Translations under genes and position numbers: made by a program
The notes under the pieces: model-generated
Told to the model about the DNA's origin: nothing
Seen by the model: only the letters and a program-made list of their open reading frames with translations
Database searches by the model: none
Shown: positions 39,624 to 46,476 of the stretch, in pieces
Layout of the letters: each line of letters starts with the position of its first letter
Position numbering within the stretch: position 1 is the stretch's first letter
Assembly: GCA_013698095.1 (NCBI GenBank)
Contig: JACCVQ010000063.1
Span: forward strand, 1-46,476
DNA: 46,476 nt
Source: Chloroflexota bacterium
GTDB lineage: Bacteria; Chloroflexota; Limnocylindria; Limnocylindrales; CSP1-4
Direction of reading: 5' to 3'

Positions 39624-40075
39624 GGCTCTCCTGACCCATCTGTGGGTCATCGGCCCGGAAGCTGCGGGCAGACGCCGCCGAGACCGAGCATCGCCAAGGC
39701 GATCAGGGCTTCGGCCGAGTGGAAGGCATAGCCGATCCGGGCGATCAGGCGGACGTGGGTGTTGACCGCGTCGACCCGGCCGTTCGAGAGCCCGTGAAGC
39801 AGGCTGGCGACGATCCCGGTGCGATGCTTCTCGACCCTCCGGCCGACCACCCGGAAGCGAGCCGAGGAGGATGCCTTGGCCCAGCCGATCCACTCGTCGA
39901 GGAGGGCCACCCCGGACGGACCGCCGATCGCAAAACACCTCGCGCAGCTGCTCCCTGAGGAGGAAGCCCTCGGCGAGCGGGGCGTTGAAGGTGACGAGCC
40001 GGTCGAACCGATCACGCTGCCTGGGGTTGAACTCGGCGGCATGTCTGGTTGCAGCGACGGACCAGTGAAGCAATC
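39624..40075 (-). mobile_element. ISL3-family transposase remnant (C-terminal, frameshifted) with a candidate terminal end
   Basis: One frame: FNPRQRDRFDRLVTFNAPLAEGFLLREQLREVF; other frame: GIVASLLHGLSNGRVDAVNTHVRLIARIGYAFHSAEALIALAMLGLGGVCPQLPGR; GGCTCT at 39624 and hairpin TGACCCA-TCTG-TGGGTCA (39632-39649) just outside the stop. Confidence 0.78.
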
Positions 40076-40346
40076 GTCCTCCTCAAAGAAGTTACGGAGA
40101 TCCAAGCGAGAATCCTCCGGCGTGTCCAGTCGTGGCGTGGATGGTCGAGTCGACCAGTTGGCTCGCGCACCCGCTGGATATTCCGAGAAGGTCTATCTCT
40201 CACCAGGGACCGTGGCTTGTCGTGCGTCCATGCCTCCTCAACATGACTGGCGCGTTGATCCGCCGCCAACCGACGACTTGATGCCTGGTGCGCATGCATG
40301 GCGACGATCGGCGGCGGGAGGGTCGCGGATAAACCTTCTTGGCATA

Positions 40347-40372
40347 CGGCGGGCCCACGCGGCGGGCCCACG
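40347..40372. repeat. 2x exact 13-bp tandem repeat
   Basis: CGGCGGGCCCACG repeated at 40347-40359 and 40360-40372. Confidence 0.7.
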
Positions 40373-40476
40373 CGCCGGCCGGCGGCTCGCCCGCATGTTC
40401 GCGGCGGGTCTTCGTTGCCGTCGAGCCAGCGTCGGGTCCGCCGGCCCGCCAAGGACCTTGAGGGACGCGGCGCCAG

Positions 40477-42390
40477 CTAGCGGATGACGACGACGGGCCC
40501 CGAAACTGACTCCACTTGGCCCTGTCCGTTCTCCGTCCAGGCCAGGACCTGGATCTTGTCGCCGGTCACGGCGCCATCGGCCGACGGTGTCGCCCAGACG
40601 AGCTTGCCCTCGGAAATCGCAAAGCCGGCGGTCGCCAGCTCGGCATCGAGGAGAGGTTTTCGCAGGTCGATCCGACCGTCGAAGCCGCTGACGCCGTAGA
40701 GGCTGAGGCGGCCGACGCGCGGGTCCTGGGCGTCGGCAATCCAGACGGCGAGATGCGTCCCGGACATGTCCCAGCGCGCCTCCCAATCCTCCATCCGACC
40801 GGCCGCGATCGTGACTTCGTCGTGGGCCCGCGCCTGCTTGTCGGTGATCGCCGACGCCAGCGGGCTCTGCGAGCTGGTGTCAACCGCGATCGCGTCGGGA
40901 GTCCAGGTTCCGAGCACGAGCCGTCCGGCCTCCGGGGCGAAGCCCGGGGCGACTGTCGCACGGAGCGTTCCTGCCCAGTAGACGGCCTTGCGGCCGGACG
41001 GATCGACAGCCGGTCGCCAGGCTCGTCCCGCGGCCGGGAGGTCGGTGGTCGCCTGGGTCAGCGGGTCGAGCAGGAACGACCGCGGGGTCAGCTCCGTCGT
41101 CGCCGTCTCGCCGCTACCGAGCGTGGTCTCGAGAACGGTGCTGCCGACGACCGAGACGCCGGCCCACGAGCCGAATGTCGAGCGATGATCGGCCGTGACC
41201 GGCGTCGCCAGCGCGTCGCCGACCTTCCAGAGGTAGATGTCCGGGCCGAGGCTGCCGTCGGCGGGTCGGGCGGTGAACGCGAACCAGGCTCCGTCGGGCG
41301 AATAGGACGCGGACTGGCCCACGAGCACGACGTCGCGGGCGATCTCGACGGCGCCGGTCGCCGGGGACGGGCTGACTGCCACCGACGGCGACGGCGACGG
41401 CTCGAGCGTCGCGGTGGCGGTGGGCGTCGGCGTCGGGCTGGCCGATTCGATCGGCGCGGACGGGGTGGGGCTGGCAGGAGGGCTGGTCGCGGGCGGCCGC
41501 GGCGTGGACGAGGGGCTCGCGGTCGAGGTCGCGGTCGAGGTCGCGGTCGAGCTCGGCGCAAGCGATGGCGCCGACGAAACGACGACCGCCGGGCTCGCCG
41601 CCGGCGTGGTCGTCGGAGATGGGCTTGGTGCGACGCTTTCGTCGAGCGGAACGACGTTGACCGTTCCCGGATCGCCGACATCCGGGTTGTTGAAGACGAT
41701 CAAGGCGTCGCTGTGCTCCGAGCCGAACACGCTCGAGAGGTTCCGGTCGAGGGCAACCTGGCGGTCCTCGACGGGGGCGGCGGTGTCGCACGGCTCGACG
41801 GCCTCGGGCGGACAGACCTCGTCGACGTTGGCAACTCGGAATCGATAGGCGCCGTCCGATTCGCGGCTGAGCCATTCGACCCGCTGGGCGACCGCGAGCG
41901 GCGTTGCGCCCGGGACGACGGACGGAGCCGACCCACCGAGGTCGCTGGCGACCGCGACCTGTGGGGTCGGCGACGCCGTGCCGTCACCACCGGTTCGCTG
42001 GGAGGAGGTCAGCGTTCCGACGATGACGGCAACGGCGACCGCCGAGCTGAGAAGGGCAAACGGCGCAAGCGCAGACCGCCGGCGGCCGAGGCGACGGCGG
42101 CTTGTCTCCCGGAAGCGGGCTTCGGATTCGATCGCCGCCGCGGTGCGAGCCCAGAGGTCCCGCGGCGGCTCGGGTGTCCGATCACGGAGGGCGCGGAGCT
42201 CGAGACGCTGAGCTGCGTAGGCCGTGGCCGTGACGGTGCAGGCTTCGCACGCGGCAAGGTGGGTCTCGAGCCATTCGGCCTCGGTCGGGTCGAGAGCGCC
42301 GTCGAGCTGTTCCGACAGGTCCGCTCGGGCGCGGACGTGGCTCGACGGCCAGTCGTCGGGCCGGCGCACACGACTGCTTGGGAGGGTCAT
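40477..42390 (-). CDS. anti-sigma factor with zinc-finger-like N-terminus, TM, P/S/T-rich linker and propeller-like exodomain
   Basis: EAEWLETHLAACEACTVTA (HxxxCxxC), TM FALLSSAVAVAVIVGTL, SPTPTPTATAT linker, SYSPDGAWFAFTA; ATGA overlap with upstream sigma gene. Confidence 0.82.
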   Translation of the reverse strand: MTLPSSRVRRPDDWPSSHVRARADLSEQLDGALDPTEAEWLETHLAACEACTVTATAYAAQRLELRALRDRTPEPPRDLWARTAAAIESEARFRETSRRRLGRRRSALAPFALLSSAVAVAVIVGTLTSSQRTGGDGTASPTPQVAVASDLGGSAPSVVPGATPLAVAQRVEWLSRESDGAYRFRVANVDEVCPPEAVEPCDTAAPVEDRQVALDRNLSSVFGSEHSDALIVFNNPDVGDPGTVNVVPLDESVAPSPSPTTTPAASPAVVVSSAPSLAPSSTATSTATSTASPSSTPRPPATSPPASPTPSAPIESASPTPTPTATATLEPSPSPSVAVSPSPATGAVEIARDVVLVGQSASYSPDGAWFAFTARPADGSLGPDIYLWKVGDALATPVTADHRSTFGSWAGVSVVGSTVLETTLGSGETATTELTPRSFLLDPLTQATTDLPAAGRAWRPAVDPSGRKAVYWAGTLRATVAPGFAPEAGRLVLGTWTPDAIAVDTSSQSPLASAITDKQARAHDEVTIAAGRMEDWEARWDMSGTHLAVWIADAQDPRVGRLSLYGVSGFDGRIDLRKPLLDAELATAGFAISEGKLVWATPSADGAVTGDKIQVLAWTENGQGQVESVSGPVVVIR

Positions 42391-42980
42391 CGCGCCGTTC
42401 CGGAGCGGCGGTCGCCCGCGGCGTGGGCGGCGTCGGCCTCGGCCTCGGCCTCGGCATCCACCTTGCGCTCGGCGGCGAGCGCCTGGCGGAGGCTCTCACG
42501 GGCGCGGGTCAGGAGTGCTCGAGCGGCCACATGGCTGACGCCGAGAGCGGCGGCCAGCTCGAGCCCGGTCAGGTCGTGGAGCTCGGCCAGGAGGAGGGCA
42601 GCGCGCTGGCGCTCGGGAATTTTGGCGAGGGCTCGCTGGAGGTCACCGGACAGGTGGGCGTCCATGACCAGGCGCTCCGTCGACGGGGCCGCACCGTGGC
42701 TCTCGCCGGTCCACGGCAGGAAGCGCACGATCTTCTGGCGGCGGATGTGGTCGAGCGCGACGCGGTGGGCGATCTGGTACAGCCAGGCCCGGGCGTTCTC
42801 CGGCTTCTCGAGGACGTTGTAGTTGCGGTAGGCCTTGATGAACGCGTCCTGGGTCAGGTCGGCAGCGAGCTCCGGGTCGCGCAGCATCCGGATCAGGTAG
42901 GCGTAGATCTCGTTGTGATGGGCCGCGAACAGGTCTTCGACAAAGCCGGCCGCGGCATCCTGCTCCCAGACCCCGCTCAT
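42387..42980 (-). CDS. ECF-type sigma-70 family RNA polymerase sigma factor
   Basis: FAAHHNEIYAYLIRMLRDPELAADLTQDAFIKAYRNY; IPERQRAALLLAELHDLTGLELAAALGVSHVAARALLTRARESLRQAL; start may instead be upstream at 43041. Confidence 0.9.
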   Translation of the reverse strand: MSGVWEQDAAAGFVEDLFAAHHNEIYAYLIRMLRDPELAADLTQDAFIKAYRNYNVLEKPENARAWLYQIAHRVALDHIRRQKIVRFLPWTGESHGAAPSTERLVMDAHLSGDLQRALAKIPERQRAALLLAELHDLTGLELAAALGVSHVAARALLTRARESLRQALAAERKVDAEAEAEADAAHAAGDRRSGTAR

Positions 42981-43161
42981 GGACACGCCCCCACCGAATC
43001 CACGGCCGAGGCCGATTCGGTTGTCGAGCGCCTCGACCATGCAGCCTCCGGGAGTCTTTTTGGCGCGATCGATGGCAATGGGCTTCGCCATCCATGTCGT
43101 GGCCCAGAGACGAGGTGTCGGAGCGTTGTGTGACGCCGTCTTCCCCGCGGCGTGCCGGACA

Positions 43162-44169
43162 TCAGCCCGAGGCCTCGGCCCTGGCGGCTCCAAGCCGCCG
43201 GGTTCGGTTCAAGAGCTCCTCGACCGCGTCCTCGGGCGACACCGGATTCACGGGCAGGCCGGTCCCCAGCTCGAGCCCGGCGATCTCGCGCAGACGAGGG
43301 TGGACCTCCCAGTGCCAGTGGTACGTGGCGTCGACCTGCTCACGCAGCGGCGCCGTGTGGAGGACCAGGTTGTAGGGCGGCCCGTCGAGCGTCACCGACA
43401 GCGCGGCGAGCACCTGGCGGAGCGCCTCGCCGGTCGCGGCCACGTCGGCATCGCTGGCTCGCCCGAAGTCGGCGTCGTGGCGGCGCGGCACGATCCAGAC
43501 TTCGAACGGCGAGCGCGACGCGAACGGAGCAAAGGCGACGGTGTCGTGGTCCTGCCAGACGAGACGCTCCGGCCGGTTGGGCTCGTCGCGAACGAGCCGG
43601 CACCACGGGCACTGCCCCTCGCGGATCACGAAACGCGCCGCGCCCCCGAGCTCCTCCGCGACCCGATGCGGGATCTGGGGCAGGTCGTAGAGGTCGAGAC
43701 AGAGGTGGTTGGTCCGGGCGCCGGCCTGGCCGCCCCAGTTCTGGACCACCTGGAGGTGATCGGTCTGGCCGGTCTTCCGGGCGTCGGACACGGCTGCCCG
43801 GGCGGCGCTGAGCAGGTCGACGATGATCTCGCTGCCGACTGCATGGAGAGGACGGTGCTCTCCGGGCGGGGCGACGATCGTGCGCCAGCTGCCGCTCGCG
43901 CGGGCATCCTGGAGCGACACCTGGGCGACGCTCTCGTCGAGCGCCCGGGCCTGCTCGTCCGTCCCGACCAGGTGGAATGCGAAATCCTTGAGGGTCCGCA
44001 GCCGGACGCCGTCACCGGCCGGCAGCCGGCAGTTCTGGCAGTCGCCGCCGTCGTCGATCTGGTCGGCGGCGCGGGCGAAGCGGTCGCGATGGAAGGCTCG
44101 GTCGACGATCGTCGCCACCCACCAGCCTGTGATCGCATCCTTGCGCAGCTCGAACAGGCCTGCCGCCAC
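43162..44169 (-). CDS. galactose-1-phosphate uridylyltransferase-like protein
   Basis: FELRKDAITGWWVATIVDRA, VVQNWGGQAGARTNHLCLDLY, CPWCRLV, PYNLVLHTAPLREQVDATYHWHWEVHPRL. Confidence 0.85.
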   Translation of the reverse strand: MAAGLFELRKDAITGWWVATIVDRAFHRDRFARAADQIDDGGDCQNCRLPAGDGVRLRTLKDFAFHLVGTDEQARALDESVAQVSLQDARASGSWRTIVAPPGEHRPLHAVGSEIIVDLLSAARAAVSDARKTGQTDHLQVVQNWGGQAGARTNHLCLDLYDLPQIPHRVAEELGGAARFVIREGQCPWCRLVRDEPNRPERLVWQDHDTVAFAPFASRSPFEVWIVPRRHDADFGRASDADVAATGEALRQVLAALSVTLDGPPYNLVLHTAPLREQVDATYHWHWEVHPRLREIAGLELGTGLPVNPVSPEDAVEELLNRTRRLGAARAEASG

Positions 44170-44170
44170 G

Positions 44171-44974
44171 TCAACGGGCCGCCGCGAGGGTCCGGACCGC
44201 GGCCGCGTCCTGAGCCCGGCCGGTGGGAGGGACTGCATCGGAGCCGAACCCTTCGAGCTCGACGGCGATGGCCGCCGCGAAGGCCCGGGTGAAGATCGCG
44301 GCGGCGCCCTTGACCGCTGCAGTGGTTGGTCGCTCCGCCGGCCGACCGGCCTCGACTGCGATGGAGGTCGAGGTCACGCCGGGCATGCCGCAGGCATCGA
44401 CCAGGTCGAAGTCGGCGAGATCAGGATCGACATTCAGCGCGATTCCGTGGTAGCTGACGCCGCGCTCGATTCGGATCCCGAGCGCTCCGATCTTGCGCGG
44501 CTCGCGGCCATTCGGATCGACCCATGAGCCGGGATGACCGTCGCGCCGGGTCGCCGCGACGCCAAACGCGGCGCACGTGTCGACCATCGCGGATTCCAGG
44601 GCCCGGACGAACGGCCGGACGAGCAGCCCTCGCCGCGCCAGGGCGATGATCGGGTACGCGACCAGCTGGCCCGGGCCGTGGTACGTCACCTCGCCGCCGC
44701 GCTCGACCCGGATGAGCTCGATCCCGCGGTCTGCGAGCTCGGCAGCGGTCGCCCGGACGTGGGCCTCGTCGGCCTGGCGGCCGAGAGTCAGGACGGCGTC
44801 GTGCTCGATGAGGAGGAGCCGGTCGCCGATCTGATCGGCCGCCCTCGCCGCGGCGAGCTCTCGCTGGAGCGCCCAGATCTCGCGGTACGGGCGGCGGCCC
44901 AGCCAGGCCGCGAGGAGGGGTCCGCGCTCGGGGCGATCGATCGGCGGGCCGCCAAATCGCGGCGTCAGGTCCAC
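44171..44974 (-). CDS. lipB: octanoyltransferase LipB
   Basis: VERGGEVTYHGPGQLVAYPII, KIGALGIRIERGVSYHGIALNVDPDLADFDLVDACGMPG. Confidence 0.94.
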   Translation of the reverse strand: MDLTPRFGGPPIDRPERGPLLAAWLGRRPYREIWALQRELAAARAADQIGDRLLLIEHDAVLTLGRQADEAHVRATAAELADRGIELIRVERGGEVTYHGPGQLVAYPIIALARRGLLVRPFVRALESAMVDTCAAFGVAATRRDGHPGSWVDPNGREPRKIGALGIRIERGVSYHGIALNVDPDLADFDLVDACGMPGVTSTSIAVEAGRPAERPTTAAVKGAAAIFTRAFAAAIAVELEGFGSDAVPPTGRAQDAAAVRTLAAAR

Positions 44975-45108
44975 CGCCGCACGATAGCAGGACGTCCGGC
45001 GCGGCCCGTTACTGGCCGGTAACGATCGAGGCGGCCGTACCCAGGTCGCCGATCAGGGCTCCGAGCATGCGCTCGCGATCGTCTGGAACATCAACCGGAT
45101 CATGAACG

Positions 45109-45275
45109 CGGCCGGTCACGCCGGCGGCGAAACGCGGTTGGCAGGATCGTTCACGTTCGACACGTCGATCGTCAACGCCACCCTGGTCGGAACCGTGTCC
45201 ACATCCCACGTGCCGTCGATCGCGAGATGGGCGGGCCTCAGGGACCACAGATCGGCCTTCCCGGCAGAACTGACG
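45109..45275 (-). pseudogene. decayed C-terminal copy of the neighbouring LppX/LprG-like lipoprotein
   Basis: LAIDGTWDVDTVPTRVALTIDVSNVNDPANRVSPPA mirrors LAIDGTWDLDGTPTPITLTIDVTNVNDPANRVSPPG of the 45819-46476 gene; no intact N-terminus. Confidence 0.75.
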
Positions 45276-45299
45276 TTCAACGAGCTGGACGGGACCCCA

Positions 45300-45590
45300 G
45301 GAGTGGTCCCCGAGACGCCGCCGAGAAAGATCCCATGCGGCCGCTTGCGTGTTCGGCGTCCATCTTCATCATCTTTTCGAGCGTCCCTGCTTCGCCATGC
45401 TCGCGAACGAAGGGTTTCTCGCGCGGCCAGTCGGTGACGTCCGACACGACGCGGCAGTCCATCTCGTGGCACGCGGCAAATCCCGACCATCTCGGGTCAC
45501 GTCGTCCAAGCCTGCCAGTCGATGCCCCAGAAGAGGTCGCACGGGTCGATCACCGTCGAGCGGGACGATGATGCCGTTCTGGCCGACCTC
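45300..45590 (-). pseudogene. frameshifted coding remnant of unknown family
   Basis: Minus-strand pieces VIDPCDLFWGIDWQAWTT-stop and (shifted) DPRWSGFAACHEMDCRVVSDVTDWPREKPFVREHGEAGTLEKMMKMDAEHASGRM look protein-like. Confidence 0.4.
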
Positions 45591-45818
45591 TAGCCGGCTC
45601 CGCAGGTGGAGCGTGGCGTCGAGGGCATCAAGCGCAGGGCCCGACACTACCTGGCCGGGACCAACGCGCTCACCCGCTACGCGATCCGCCACGGCCTGGT
45701 CCTGGACGACTGACCCGTTGTTCGGGCCAGCGGCAGGCCCTGTCGCTGCGAGCTGCGCCCGCGCCCCGGCTCTCGGCGGGCGGCGCGGAGGCGGGCGGCG
45801 CGCAGGCGGGCGGCCTCG

Positions 45819-46476
45819 TCAGCCGGGCGGCGAGACGCGATTCGCCGGGTCGTTCACGTTCGTCACGTCGATCGTTAGGGTGATCGGGGTGGGCGTCCCG
45901 TCGAGATCCCAGGTCCCGTCGATCGCCAATCCGACAAGGTGACCGCCATCGCCGGCCAGCCAGAGGTCGGTCGTCCCCTCGGTCAGGCCGGCCGCGACCG
46001 CACGATCATCGCCGGCCTCGGACGCGTAGTGGGTCGTCGGTTGGCCATTCTTCCGCTCGGCGCCCACCTTGGCCATCGCGGCGGCCAGCCCATCGAAGCC
46101 GCTGGCGAGATCGATCGGCGACAGGGTCGTGAATGCCGCGTCGAAGTCGGCTGCACCGCCGGGACTCTTCTGCCAGTCCGCGGTGCCTTCCTTGAGCCAC
46201 GCCTCCTCGCCGATCACGATCGCCTGGAGCCGGCCGCCGGCGAACCCATCGACCCCGGTCATGGTGAACTGAGCCGCGGGATCCGCGCCCTGGACCAGGG
46301 TGGAGGTCATGGTCACGCGGCCACCCGTCGTCGTGGCCGGGACGAGCCCGCGGCTGACGAGTGACACGCGGTAGGAGTCGAGATCCGCGAGCGCGTTCGC
46401 CGCCGCGACGAGATCCACGCCGCTGGACGGCTCGGGGCGGACCGTCGGAGCCTCGTCGGTCGCAGCGGGCGTGGCG
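45819..46476 (-). CDS. LppX/LprA/LprF/LprG-like lipoprotein, truncated by the right window edge
   Basis: MDLVAAANALADLDSYRVSLVSRG...EAWLKEGTADWQKSPGGAADFDAAF...HYASEAGDD...LAIDGTWDLDGTPTPITLTIDVTNVNDP; frame stays open to 46476. Confidence 0.7.
   Translation of the reverse strand, partial: ATPAATDEAPTVRPEPSSGVDLVAAANALADLDSYRVSLVSRGLVPATTTGGRVTMTSTLVQGADPAAQFTMTGVDGFAGGRLQAIVIGEEAWLKEGTADWQKSPGGAADFDAAFTTLSPIDLASGFDGLAAAMAKVGAERKNGQPTTHYASEAGDDRAVAAGLTEGTTDLWLAGDGGHLVGLAIDGTWDLDGTPTPITLTIDVTNVNDPANRVSPPG

Noticed and set aside
40516-42822. 768-aa plus-strand ORF in the track
   Set aside because: Antisense shadow of the anti-sigma/sigma genes; composition is Arg/Gly-rich and motif-free.
43030-43065. 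GCCTCCGGGAGTCTTTTTGG as a possible intrinsic terminator
   Set aside because: CTCC-G-GGAG would leave a 1-nt loop; not a viable hairpin.

Overview
This is a high-GC, gene-dense bacterial chromosome segment. Gene content suggests a Chloroflexota-like organism, but that is inference. The window is mostly ordinary metabolic genes, including: Ni-superoxide dismutase with its maturation peptidase (sodN-sodX), F420-type LLM oxidoreductases, a MarR/MFS pair, a Rieske protein and a Rieske oxygenase, xth, DUF72, a beta-CASP metallo-hydrolase, a fused heme A synthase/heme O synthase (CtaA-CtaB), a split pyrimidine gene set (pyrR-pyrB-pyrC, pyrK-pyrD, pyrE), lipB-galT, and three sigma-70-family genes of which one looks truncated. 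I see no CRISPR array, no convincing RNA gene and no known multi-gene defence island. The most notable observations are: (1) two tandem PyrR-type RNA hairpins abutting the pyrR ribosome-binding site; (2) a recurrent -10-like hexamer 6-9 nt upstream of many start codons, implying pervasive leaderless transcription; (3) an ECF sigma gene 4-bp-overlapped with a very large membrane protein carrying a duplicated Cys-bearing exodomain; (4) an uncharacterised acidic two-repeat protein coupled to pyrK; (5) a VapBC-like module whose perfect 10-bp inverted repeat overlaps the antitoxin start codon; (6) several decayed genes (PotC-like permease, ISL3 transposase, sigma factor, LppX/LprG-like lipoprotein); and (7) a Cys/His-patterned CDS at the left edge missing from the ORF track. 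All family assignments come from reading motifs; no searches were run.
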